A DNA stretch of 8,051 nucleotides from an uncultured Selenomonadaceae bacterium (GTDB lineage Bacteria > Bacillota > Negativicutes > Selenomonadales > Selenomonadaceae): the NCBI GenBank assembly GCA_910579115.1, contig CAJTSO010000068.1, positions 1 through 8,051 of the forward strand, written 5' to 3'. The notes below the pieces were generated by a model that worked only from the letters and a program-made list of their open reading frames with translations, made no database searches and was not told the DNA's origin. A program made the position numbers and the translations under genes. Within the stretch, counting starts at the first letter, position 1; the number at the start of each line of letters is the position of its first letter. This document shows positions 1 through 6,916 of this stretch, piece by piece.

Positions 1-288
1 CTGATGAAGGTATTTAATGAGGACGAAGCCTACGACGATGAAAAATTCCCGTCAACCTCCGAATGTAAACGCAGATTCAAGACAACGGAAGAAGGAGTGA
101 GCAGAATGTGTGAGATCATTGAAAAATACAGGAACGAAGGCCGTGAGGAAGGCCGTGAGGAAGGCCGCACCGAAGGTAGAATGAATATGCTCATGGAGCT
201 GGTAAGAAAGAACATCCTGTCAATAAAAGACGCCGCCGAGCAGGCAGGCATGACGGAAGCGGCATTTAAGAAAATGGCGATGCTGTAG
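1..288 (+). CDS. Rpn/YhgA-like PD-(D/E)XK nuclease (putative transposase), C-terminal part, 5' end outside window
   Basis: The frame is open from the first base and has an ATG at position 4. I read it as the 3' end of a longer gene rather than a complete small gene, because what remains matches only the tail of the Rpn (recombination-promoting nuclease) family, whose members are usually about 300 residues. What is visible: an acidic stretch (EDEAYDDE), a basic helix (CKRRFKTTEEG), then a coiled-coil-like helix running into the Glu-Gly-Arg repeat EGREEGREEGRTEGR, then a short helical tail (LSIKDAAEQAGMTEAAFKK) typical of the family C-terminus. The PD-(D/E)XK catalytic core would lie upstream, so activity cannot be judged. 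Family members are often multicopy and are linked to RecA-independent recombination. The gene is convergent with the large MFS gene and shares a terminator with it. An alternative is a decayed fragment starting at position 4. Confidence 0.72.
   Translation: MMKVFNEDEAYDDEKFPSTSECKRRFKTTEEGVSRMCEIIEKYRNEGREEGREEGRTEGRMNMLMELVRKNILSIKDAAEQAGMTEAAFKKMAML
136..180 (+). repeat. Tandem 12-bp repeat encoding the EGRE repeat
   Basis: Two identical copies of GAAGGCCGTGAG (136-147, 148-159) are followed by a diverged copy (160-171) and a partial one (172-180). Each unit encodes four residues, Glu-Gly-Arg-Glu/Thr. The unit length is a multiple of three, so copy-number change by slippage would keep the reading frame. 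Such repeats are common in the C-terminal helix of Rpn-family proteins. Confidence 0.8.
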
Positions 289-324
289 CAAAACCTTAAT
301 GCTCTTTTCCCCAAAATTCCCGTC

Positions 325-374
325 AAAAAAGCTGGCTTTCAGCACCGGTAATTGGTGCGAGAGCCAGCTTTTTT
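325..374. terminator. Bidirectional intrinsic terminator between convergent genes
   Basis: A-tract (325-330), GCTGGCT (331-337) and its complement AGCCAGC (362-368), then a T-tract (369-374). An inner stem, GCACC (342-346) with GGTGC (354-358), extends the hairpin. The A-tract and T-tract make the structure work in both directions. It lies 37 bases past the stop of the Rpn-type gene and 19 bases past the stop of the minus-strand MFS gene, so it probably ends both transcripts. Confidence 0.9.
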
Positions 375-392
375 GTTTCCTTGTTTTACCGA

Positions 393-3341
393 TCACTGGG
401 CATTTTGGGCGGCAGGGCCATGGGTGAAGAGCTCCTTCTTGCTGATGGCAAGGAACAGCAGGGCGCAGAGGATGGTGATGACGGCCAGAGCCACATTGCC
501 ACCCGTGAGGCCCAGGGCGCCGAAGAGAATACTGAAGACGGCAGGCCCCAAGGCCGAACCGGCGGTGCTGACCAGGCCGAAGACCGTCTGGGCAGTGGAG
601 GGGCCAGCTGCCTGGACGGAGGAAAGGGACATAAAGAGCCCGTTCTGATAGGGCCGGCCGGCGGCGTAGAACATCTCAATGAACAGGCAGGCCAGATAAA
701 CCGTGTACTTGCCGGGGATAAAGGGCAGGAGCAGCAATGGAGCCACCATGGTGATATTTGATACCACCGCCGCGTGACGGTTGCCGAAATTTTCCCGCAG
801 GGTGCGGATGATGACTGGGGCCAGATAGGTAGCGCAGAGACAGGCAATCATCATCACCCGGCCCAGCTCGATGACGGAGATGTTCTCCTCCATGGAGTAC
901 AGGGGCAGGGCTACGTCACGGTAGGGGCGGAGGATGGAGATAACCAGGAACATAAGGAACAGCACCCCGAAGGTTTCCTTGTTGAATATGAGGTCCCGGG
1001 CCCGGGAGCCGCTGGCGGAGGGAGCCTTGCGGGCATCCTCCCTTTCCTTTGGCAGGTAATTCCGGGAAAGTGCCACTAAGAGAAGGCAGATCAGGGCGAT
1101 GGCGGTATACAATTCAAAGACTGTCCGGACGGAAAAGAAGGTAAGGATCACGGAGCCGAGACCGGTACCGGCGGCGGTACCGGCGGCCCGGCCGGACATG
1201 AGGTCGGAGAGGGCCCGGACCCTGGCCTGTCCCGATTCGGTGGCGGCGGCCATGATGGCCATGCTGTTGGCGGTGAACTCCCAGGCGAAGCCCCCCAGCA
1301 GGTAGGCGGCGAGCCAGGGGAGATAGCTTTCGGTGGTAAGGAACAGGAGTCCTGCCGGAAGGTAGAGGCAGTGCCCCAGAAACAGGGACATACTGCTGCC
1401 CTGACGGTCAAAGAAGCGGCCGCTGAACAGGGTGGCGATCATGCCGGCTACAAAGCTCAGAGAGAAGGGCAGGGTGACCCACAGGGGATTGGTAAGCTCC
1501 GCTTCCCCTACCAGGGTGGCGAAGCTCCGGATCAGGAAGGGAGTCACCAGACCCAGCTGGAGGCTCCGGAGAAATTCCAGCAGCCGGATGGGGGCATAGT
1601 CGCAGATGTGGCGGCGTTTTTTCCGCTTGGCCTGCTTGTCTATCCAGTGAACCAGGAAGAAGAACACCTCGATGATGGACACCACCGCGATTATGACGGT
1701 CATGACGGCGGAAAGGGCGATCTCCCGGTACTTGGCCTGGCGGAGAAATTTTAGGGCGTCTACCTTGGCCGCCAGCACCAGTCCCCCGATGGTGTCCCCT
1801 GTAGCGGATTTCAGGGGGTAGAAGTAGTAGGACCAGGTGCCGTAGGCATCCGGCTCGGCAAAGAAAAAGGCAGGGCTGTTTTCTGAGGCCGCCCTCAGGT
1901 AATATTCCGTCTCGGTGAAGGGAAGTATCCGGCCGGGGACAAAGGTGGCCTCCCGGTTCATCAGCTGGGCGACCTTGCCGTTGGTGAAATAAATGAGATT
2001 GTAGGTGTAGTAGCTTTCGGTACTGTCTTCCTTGGAGGACTGCCACTGGCGGACGAGGTCGTCCAGCTCGCCTTTAAGCTGGATGTATTCCGGACTGGTA
2101 TGATCGCGCTGGCTTGACAGCCGGAGCAGGGTATCCGCCGGGAATTTTTTCGCCATCAGATCGGCGGTGTAGCGGAAGCTGCTGGCGAGAGCCGCGTCGT
2201 CGGCCCGGTTCAGCTCGTTCATAAACAGGTTAATGACCACAGCGGTAATCAGGAGGCTGGTGAGGACGATCATCCCCAGGACGGTGGACATCCGCTTGGG
2301 CAGGGTGTTGTCGGTAATGACACGCTCGATCATGTGCCGGCGGTATTCTTTGATAAGGGTCAGGAACATGATGGCGGCGGAGGCAGCGATGAGGAACTGG
2401 AGAAAAAATCTCAGGGGCAGCCGGTCCAGGGGCACGGAGGAGTAGCTTATCTTGCTGTGGGGCTCCAGCTCGTAGACGGTATCCCGCTGATAGTAGAGGA
2501 TATTGTCCCCGGTGACGGCAAAGCCGTTGGCGTAGACACCCTGAGCGACGACAGGCTCCAAAAGCCGGGGGCATTTCAGCTCGGCGGTGATGGCGTCGGT
2601 GTAGTAGAAGCGGCCGTCAAAGCATTTTACCGCCCAGGGGAAGCCCTGGCTGTATATGTTGTCAATGGTGCCGTCAGTATCGATGCGGAGAATATTGTGC
2701 TGCTTGGTGCTGACGTAGATGCCCTTGCCCACCCGGTTGTAGGTGGCGTCAATGATGCCCTCTGTGATAGTGGCGACCTGGCGTGCGTTCAGCTTTCCCG
2801 TGTCGGGATTCAGGAGGATATGCTCGATATTTTCCCCGTCCACCCGGATGATGGAGAGCTCGTTGTCGATGGGCTTTATTTCCCGGAAGGTTCCGTAGAG
2901 ATGGGGCATTGAGCCAGCGGCGTAATTTTCCTCGTACACGACGCCCACGAAGGTGAAGTCGGGCCGGTAGCGGAGGATCCGCTCTTTTTTTATCCGGGTG
3001 CTGGTTCCGTCGTAGACGATATCCATGACGAAAAAGTCCCCGTTGGCGGCTTCCTTGACGCCGGTGGCGTACATGAAACCCGTGGACTGATGTTCACCAT
3101 GGATTATCCGGGTGAGCTCGCAGTTCTCGTTGGTGATTATAAGGTCCTTGCGCCCGTTGTCGATGATGTAGCGGCGGCCGCTCTGACCGGAGCCGATGCC
3201 GCCGATGGCGGTAAATTTATATTCCCGGCCCACCGGGGCGGTATCGAAGGCCAGGTAGTGATAGACAGCCAGGCTGACCGCGAAAACCAGCAGCGCCAAA
3301 AGGCCCTGGTTCCGCTTTATGTCCGTTAAATTTATCGACAT
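393..3341 (-). CDS. Beta-propeller / Cache-like sensor / MFS transporter fusion protein
   Basis: A very large inner-membrane protein; the substrate is not recognisable. Residues below count from the upstream ATG at 3410 (1005 codons). TM helix about 37-56; propeller-like region of repeated beta blades, NHL/YncE style, about 60-330; TM about 333-355; a basic loop (KEYRRHM) to 376; TM about 377-398; a Cache-like domain about 400-557 ending in the typical YPLKSATGDTIGGLVLA strand-turn-strand; TM about 563-588; a strongly basic KQAKRKKRR; then a roughly 12-helix MFS domain 608-990 with a motif A-like GRFFDRQG at 664-671. Charges fit the positive-inside rule, with propeller and Cache domains outside and basic loops inside. 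MFS proteins are normally 400-500 residues. I start at codon 24 (3341): the predicted transcription start falls on the first ATG, and GAG lies 7 bases before codon 24. Inferred role: ligand-sensing or ligand-gated transport. MFS assignment is firm; propeller and Cache assignments are moderate. Confidence 0.82.
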   Translation of the reverse strand: MSINLTDIKRNQGLLALLVFAVSLAVYHYLAFDTAPVGREYKFTAIGGIGSGQSGRRYIIDNGRKDLIITNENCELTRIIHGEHQSTGFMYATGVKEAANGDFFVMDIVYDGTSTRIKKERILRYRPDFTFVGVVYEENYAAGSMPHLYGTFREIKPIDNELSIIRVDGENIEHILLNPDTGKLNARQVATITEGIIDATYNRVGKGIYVSTKQHNILRIDTDGTIDNIYSQGFPWAVKCFDGRFYYTDAITAELKCPRLLEPVVAQGVYANGFAVTGDNILYYQRDTVYELEPHSKISYSSVPLDRLPLRFFLQFLIAASAAIMFLTLIKEYRRHMIERVITDNTLPKRMSTVLGMIVLTSLLITAVVINLFMNELNRADDAALASSFRYTADLMAKKFPADTLLRLSSQRDHTSPEYIQLKGELDDLVRQWQSSKEDSTESYYTYNLIYFTNGKVAQLMNREATFVPGRILPFTETEYYLRAASENSPAFFFAEPDAYGTWSYYFYPLKSATGDTIGGLVLAAKVDALKFLRQAKYREIALSAVMTVIIAVVSIIEVFFFLVHWIDKQAKRKKRRHICDYAPIRLLEFLRSLQLGLVTPFLIRSFATLVGEAELTNPLWVTLPFSLSFVAGMIATLFSGRFFDRQGSSMSLFLGHCLYLPAGLLFLTTESYLPWLAAYLLGGFAWEFTANSMAIMAAATESGQARVRALSDLMSGRAAGTAAGTGLGSVILTFFSVRTVFELYTAIALICLLLVALSRNYLPKEREDARKAPSASGSRARDLIFNKETFGVLFLMFLVISILRPYRDVALPLYSMEENISVIELGRVMMIACLCATYLAPVIIRTLRENFGNRHAAVVSNITMVAPLLLLPFIPGKYTVYLACLFIEMFYAAGRPYQNGLFMSLSSVQAAGPSTAQTVFGLVSTAGSALGPAVFSILFGALGLTGGNVALAVITILCALLFLAISKKELFTHGPAAQNAQ

Positions 3342-3413
3342 GGAACCACTCATTTCCGAATTGATTTGGGATATCAGGCTTTCATCGGGATATACGATGA
3401 TATTTAACATTTA

Positions 3414-3442
3414 ATTATAGTATACAATCCGGGGCAAATCAA
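3414..3442 (-). promoter_or_regulatory. Sigma-70-type promoter for the propeller-Cache-MFS gene
   Basis: On the minus strand, TTGATT (3437-3442) and TATAAT (3414-3419) are separated by exactly 17 bases. The -10 is a perfect consensus and the -35 matches 4 of 6. The expected transcription start is near 3407, inside the first possible ATG (3408-3410). That argues for translation from the ATG at 3353 or, more likely, 3341. Confidence 0.72.
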
Positions 3443-3509
3443 ATGATTTTCATCGTTTTTACCGCTGTCTGGCGGTTTGGGGAAAATTACCGGCCGGGAA
3501 AAGCCAGGG

Positions 3510-3556
3510 CAAAGAAAAAACCGCTGCCTCGGATGAGGACGGCGGAGTTTTCTTTG
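3510..3556 (-). terminator. Intrinsic terminator of the SGNH hydrolase gene, within a longer inverted repeat
   Basis: Read on the minus strand: CCGC (3542-3545), a bulge, CCTC (3535-3538), loop ATCC, GAGG (3527-3530), a bulge, GCGG (3521-3524), then six T (3515-3520). The flanks also pair: CAAAGAAAA (3510-3518) is an exact complement of TTTTCTTTG (3548-3556), giving an overall hairpin of about 47 bases. It lies 85 bases past the SGNH stop codon and before the promoter of the next gene, so it separates the two transcripts. Confidence 0.78.
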
Positions 3557-3641
3557 CGGTCGATATAAAAGGACTGAGAATTTTGGATAATTCCCCTGTT
3601 ACCGGGGTAAAGGCACAGGGGGTTCCGGATAACAGCCTTTG

Positions 3642-5030
3642 TTACTTATGTAAAGATAAACGCTTTTTCAGATAATTCCCTATGGCTTCGCCCATATGCT
3701 TTTTTGCGTTGGCGTCGGGATGGAGCCCGTCGGCGCTGTAGCTTTCCCGCAGCCAGCCCATCTCGTCGATAAGGTCCGGGGAGGACACGTCAACGAAATA
3801 CTCCCGGGTTTTTATCCATTCATTGACTTTTGTCAGCTCCTGCTGCCAGCCGTTGGCCACCGGCTCAATATTGGGGAAGCTGGCCATCCGCAGGGGATTG
3901 ATGGGCAGGATCGTAACAAAGACGGGGATAATGCCCTTTTTCCAGGTGGCTTTTTCCAAAAGGGCAAGGTTTTCGATAACGGCGTCCGCCTTACTGCCCA
4001 GGCGCAGATCGTTGATGCCCCCCATTATGAGGAGGATTTCCGGAAAGAAGGGCAGAACATCCTCCTGAAACCGGTTGACCAGATCTTCGGTGGTATCGCC
4101 GGCCCGGCCCAGGTTCTTTACGGGAACGGGACAGTAGTCCATGAAGGTGTACATCCGGTAGCAGGGTGGGGCGGCCAGGGAGCCGCCGTGGGTTATGCTG
4201 TCGCCCAGAGCGGCGACCCGCACTGTTTCCGAGGGGTTTACCGTGAAGAACTGAGGGGCTGACCAGCCATCCTCCGGCAGGCTGTTTTTTGTAAAGGGGC
4301 GGACCCGCCAGAAGTAGCTTCCCGGCTGGCGGAAGGGCGCGGGGTCAAGGATGGCGGCGCCTTCGATCTGATAAACGGCTTTCCGGACGTCGCCGGTTTT
4401 TGCATCGGCGCCTCCCTGCTGCCAGACCTCCACCTCGTAGCGGAAGGTGTCGTCCCGGGGAATCCAGGCATAGGAGGGATATAAAGGAGCGTCGGACATC
4501 TTGTCCAGCTCGCCGGAGATAAGGACGGTGGGTGAGTCGAAAATTTCTTCGGTAATGGACCGGGGAGAGGAGAATTCCTGAAGGGGGTTCCCCCGGTAAT
4601 CGAGGCCCCGGACGACCCAATGAGCCTTGGAAAGGATGCCGGCATCGTTGGGATAATGGTGGTGGCGGCGGTTCAGAAATGTGCCGTTGGTGTAAAGGGT
4701 CTGCCGGAGGATCACCTTGTCGGGAGAGATTTTGTTCCCCTCCAGCAGGAGAAATTCATAGGTTACCGCGTTGGGGACGGGCTCCCATTTCAGGCTGATT
4801 GTCTGAGGAACCTGGGTGATTTTTTTTACCGGGGCCTGGGCTGCCGGTTCACCGTCGGACTTACCGCGGACGAGGGTGTGGGCAAAGGAAACTGGCCAGG
4901 GCAGCTCCAGCCCAAAGAGCCGGGGCAGAAAGGCGAGACCGGCGGCGATGATCGCCGCCATGAGAAGGGCGATAACGGCGGCCAGCAAATACCGGCGGCA
5001 GCCGCCTTTTGATTTTTTTCTATGCTTCAT
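3642..5030 (-). CDS. Membrane-anchored SGNH/GDSL-family hydrolase with fibronectin-III-like regions
   Basis: A probable extracytoplasmic esterase or acyl hydrolase; the substrate is unknown. The N-terminus is strongly basic (MKHRKKSKGGCRRY) and followed by a hydrophobic helix at about 14-37 with no clear signal-peptidase site, which suggests a signal anchor. Two beta-rich segments, about 72-160 and 165-264, each show the fibronectin-III pattern (SLKWEPVPNAVTYEF; a YFWRVRPF strand near the end). The catalytic domain spans about 270-455: block I GDS with Ser278 as nucleophile, block II around NLGRAGD (306-311), block III GGIND (Asn340) and block V DGLHPD (Asp434, His437). All four signature residues are present, so activity is expected. 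Family members act on acetylated sugars, lipids or peptidoglycan. Length is 462 residues, longer than a bare SGNH domain because of the N-terminal half. No convincing Shine-Dalgarno precedes the ATG, but the next Met lies inside the anchor helix. The gene lies downstream of the recO repeat block and upstream of the MFS fusion. Confidence 0.88.
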   Translation of the reverse strand: MKHRKKSKGGCRRYLLAAVIALLMAAIIAAGLAFLPRLFGLELPWPVSFAHTLVRGKSDGEPAAQAPVKKITQVPQTISLKWEPVPNAVTYEFLLLEGNKISPDKVILRQTLYTNGTFLNRRHHHYPNDAGILSKAHWVVRGLDYRGNPLQEFSSPRSITEEIFDSPTVLISGELDKMSDAPLYPSYAWIPRDDTFRYEVEVWQQGGADAKTGDVRKAVYQIEGAAILDPAPFRQPGSYFWRVRPFTKNSLPEDGWSAPQFFTVNPSETVRVAALGDSITHGGSLAAPPCYRMYTFMDYCPVPVKNLGRAGDTTEDLVNRFQEDVLPFFPEILLIMGGINDLRLGSKADAVIENLALLEKATWKKGIIPVFVTILPINPLRMASFPNIEPVANGWQQELTKVNEWIKTREYFVDVSSPDLIDEMGWLRESYSADGLHPDANAKKHMGEAIGNYLKKRLSLHK

Positions 5031-5101
5031 GGTAAATAAATGTAAGTTGGAATAAAATTACGGTTATGTGATAGCGGCAGGGTGATAGATTTGAGTTTAC
5101 A

Positions 5102-5239
5102 CCCTCTCAGTCAGGACGCCCTCTCAGTCACCTTCGGTGACAGCTCTCCCAAAGGGAGAGCCAAGGGGTTGTTCTTGCCTCTCCCTCTGGGAGAGGTCAG
5201 ACTGTTGACAAAATAGCCTCCCCTCCAGGGGAGCCTATT
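5102..5239. repeat. Hairpin-rich intergenic repeat element
   Basis: The gap between recO and the SGNH gene holds a 12-base direct repeat, CCCTCTCAGTCA (5102-5113 and 5119-5130), and four successive hairpins. These are GTCACC/GGTGAC (5127-5141), CTCTCCC/GGGAGAG (5144-5160), a second copy of that palindrome with a different loop and an 8-bp stem (5178-5196), and CTCCCC/GGGGAG (5212-5239 with its outer arms). From memory this kind of sequence recurs in intergenic regions of many gut Firmicutes and is often mistranslated as small hypothetical proteins containing LPLGELSPKVTERA. No transposase and no clear terminal repeats or target duplication are visible. Confidence 0.75.
5212..5239 (-). terminator. 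Probable terminator of the era-recO transcript
   Basis: On the minus strand, AATAG, one mismatched G, CTCCCC, loop TGGA, GGGGAG, one mismatched G, CTATT: 11 pairs with a single internal G-G mismatch, followed by a short T-rich run (ATTTTG). It begins 14 bases past the recO stop codon. The T-tract is weak, so termination may be partial. It forms the right end of the hairpin repeat block. Confidence 0.5.
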
Positions 5240-5253
5240 AGACGGATTAGAAG

Positions 5254-5934
5254 TTACCGCAGCTGCCTGATAAAGGTCAGGGAACGGGGACGGCAGCCGG
5301 TGCGTTTGGCGAGGATTTCCATCACGTAATTTTCGCAGGCGGCTATCTGGCTTCGTTTGGCCGTGAAGGAGGGGGGATTGCTCCAGTCCAGACCGGCCAG
5401 GATGCCAAAAAGCTCTCCGGCTTCCGGCGGGAGGGATTCCTCCCGGCCCTCCGTCTCCTCCGTTTTCTCCGGGAGGATTTCTCCCCACCCGGTAAGGCGG
5501 AGGAGCTTTATAACCGCCGATATTGCCACCAGCTGGGGGTTCCGCCGGGCAAGGGACAGCAGCGCCCCGGCAAGGGAGCTGTAGACGGCTTCGTCCGGAA
5601 CCTGCTCCGGGCTGAGGCGGGCGGCCACCTCAGCGATGAGGGAGCCGTAGGCCAGCCGCTGGATGTCCTCGGTGATAGCCGGGTTCCGGTTGAGAGAGGT
5701 ATACTGCCGGATGGTGTCCAGCTGGGAGCCGGCTCCGGCCTCCGTCAGGGTCACCCTTATTTCCCCGAAGGGCTGGATGCCTGCCAGGGGACTGCGTAAG
5801 CGGCGGCTGCCGTAGGCGGCGGCCCGGACAAGACCGCGGCCCTTTGTGTACAGGGTGACGATTTTGTCCGCCGGGCCCCAATCCTTTTGCCGGAGGACGA
5901 TGGCCTCATCGGTGTAGTAGTTTGAACGTGCCAT
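5254..5934 (-). CDS. recO: DNA repair protein RecO
   Basis: RecO binds single-stranded DNA, anneals complementary strands, and works with RecR to load RecA at gaps in the RecFOR pathway. The N-terminal OB-fold is clear: TDEAIVLRQKDWGPADKIVTLYT, then the basic strand GLVRAAAYGSRRLRSPLAG and a hydrophobic strand near 56-63. Residues about 85-226 form the helical C-terminal domain (LAYGSLIAEVA; AISAVIKLLRLTGW). Length, 226 residues, is slightly below the usual 240-260. The four zinc-binding cysteines found in many Firmicute RecO proteins are absent: only Cys200 and Cys214 occur, and the expected zinc region (about 153-170) is an acidic Glu-rich linker instead. The start is the ATG 46 bases after the era stop, with no strong Shine-Dalgarno. 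It is probably cotranscribed with era. Confidence 0.93.
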   Translation of the reverse strand: MARSNYYTDEAIVLRQKDWGPADKIVTLYTKGRGLVRAAAYGSRRLRSPLAGIQPFGEIRVTLTEAGAGSQLDTIRQYTSLNRNPAITEDIQRLAYGSLIAEVAARLSPEQVPDEAVYSSLAGALLSLARRNPQLVAISAVIKLLRLTGWGEILPEKTEETEGREESLPPEAGELFGILAGLDWSNPPSFTAKRSQIAACENYVMEILAKRTGCRPRSLTFIRQLR

Positions 5935-5980
5935 AATGGTTTGCCGGATTGTGGTTTGTATTTCTTAACGGGGCTGGTTA

Positions 5981-6916
5981 TTATTCCAGGGAAGCGGTGG
6001 GGTCCGGGCTGGTAAGTCCCAGGGATTTCAGCATCCCGGACTTGTTCCGCCAGTCCTTCTTTACCTTTACCCAAAGGTCAAGGTAAACCCGGGAGCCCAG
6101 CAGGGCTTCGATTTCGCGGCGGGCTCCGGCGCCGACCTGCTTCAGCAGGGAACCGGCTTTGCCGATGATTATCCCCTTCTGGGTTTCCCGCTCCACAAAG
6201 ATGGTGGCCCGGATGAATACGTCCCCGGTGGGGCGGGTTTTCATTTCGCTGACCTCCACGGCTACAGCGTGGGGAACCTCGTCATGGGTGAGGCGGAGAA
6301 CCTGCTCCCGGATCATTTCCCCGGCTATGAGCCGTTCGGGCTGGTCGGTGACCATGTCCGCCGGGTAATACTGGGGGCCCTCCGGCAGGAGCTTCTTTAT
6401 CTCCTCCAGCAGATCCTTCAGATTGGAGCCGGTGGCGGCAGAAATCGGGACGATGGCGGCAAAGTCAAAAAGTCTGCTGTAGCTCTCCATGATGGGCAGC
6501 AGCTCGCCGGGGTCGGGGATGAGATCGATTTTGTTTATGGCCAGGATGACGGGGGCCTGGGCTTTTTTCAGCCGCTCGATGATGTAGCGCTCGCCGCCGC
6601 CGGTCTTTTCCGTAACATCCACCAGGAAAATGATGGCGTCAACCTCATTGAGGGTGGATTCCACGGCCTTGGCCATGTATTCCCCCAGCTTGGAAATGGG
6701 CTTGTGGACGCCCGGCGTGTCCAGCATGACGATCTGGGCGTCCGGCTCCGTCAGGATGGTGAGGATGCGGTTGCGGGTGGTCTGGGGCTTGTCGCTGGTA
6801 ATGGCGATTTTTTGGCCGATAATGGCATTGGTCAGGGTGGATTTGCCCACGTTTGGGCGGCCGATGATGGTTACATAGCCGGATTTGTGTACCGGCCCTG
6901 AGGTAGTGTTGCTCAA
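5981..6916 (-). CDS. era: GTPase Era (ribosome assembly)
   Basis: An essential GTPase that binds the 3' end of 16S rRNA and acts in small-subunit maturation at the inner face of the membrane. All G motifs are present: G1 GRPNVGKS (19-26), G2 around the TT pair in KPQTTRNR (46-47), G3 DTPG (66-69), G4 NKID (128-131) and G5 SAA (159-161). The C-terminal KH RNA-binding domain shows GIIIGKAG (248-255) followed by the RREIEALLGSRVYLDLWVKV strand-helix end (267-286). Length, 311 residues, is normal, with about 10 extra residues at each end. Translation starts at TTG: GGGAGA lies 6 bases upstream of it and no ATG is better placed. It sits between ybeY and recO as in many Firmicutes. Confidence 0.97.
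   Translation of the reverse strand: MSNTTSGPVHKSGYVTIIGRPNVGKSTLTNAIIGQKIAITSDKPQTTRNRILTILTEPDAQIVMLDTPGVHKPISKLGEYMAKAVESTLNEVDAIIFLVDVTEKTGGGERYIIERLKKAQAPVILAINKIDLIPDPGELLPIMESYSRLFDFAAIVPISAATGSNLKDLLEEIKKLLPEGPQYYPADMVTDQPERLIAGEMIREQVLRLTHDEVPHAVAVEVSEMKTRPTGDVFIRATIFVERETQKGIIIGKAGSLLKQVGAGARREIEALLGSRVYLDLWVKVKKDWRNKSGMLKSLGLTSPDPTASLE

Noticed and set aside
1408..2046. Minus-strand 212-codon frame inside the MFS fusion gene
   Set aside because: Arg/Gly/Pro/His-rich translation of the same DNA in a shifted frame. The main frame is continuous through the Cache and MFS domains, so there is no sign of a frameshift.
2334..2912. Plus-strand 192-codon frame opposite the MFS fusion gene
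   Set aside because: Composition (Val/Gly/Asp-rich) is that of an antisense shadow of a GC-rich coding gene; the minus strand is clearly the coding one.
3421..3675. Open + strand frame through the SGNH/MFS gap, including a protein-looking GGVFFAVDIKG stretch
   Set aside because: No ATG and no ribosome binding site. It overlaps the terminator and the end of the SGNH gene and is best explained as chance; a translated search of 3535-3600 could test for a gene remnant.
5111..5488. Minus-strand 125-codon frame overlapping the recO 3' end and the repeat block
   Set aside because: Its first two thirds are a shadow of recO in another frame, and its end (LALPLGELSPKVTERAS) is a translation of the hairpin repeat. 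No ribosome binding site or family resemblance.
6269..6901. Plus-strand 210-codon frame opposite era
   Set aside because: era is unambiguous on the minus strand with all GTPase motifs; this is its antisense shadow.
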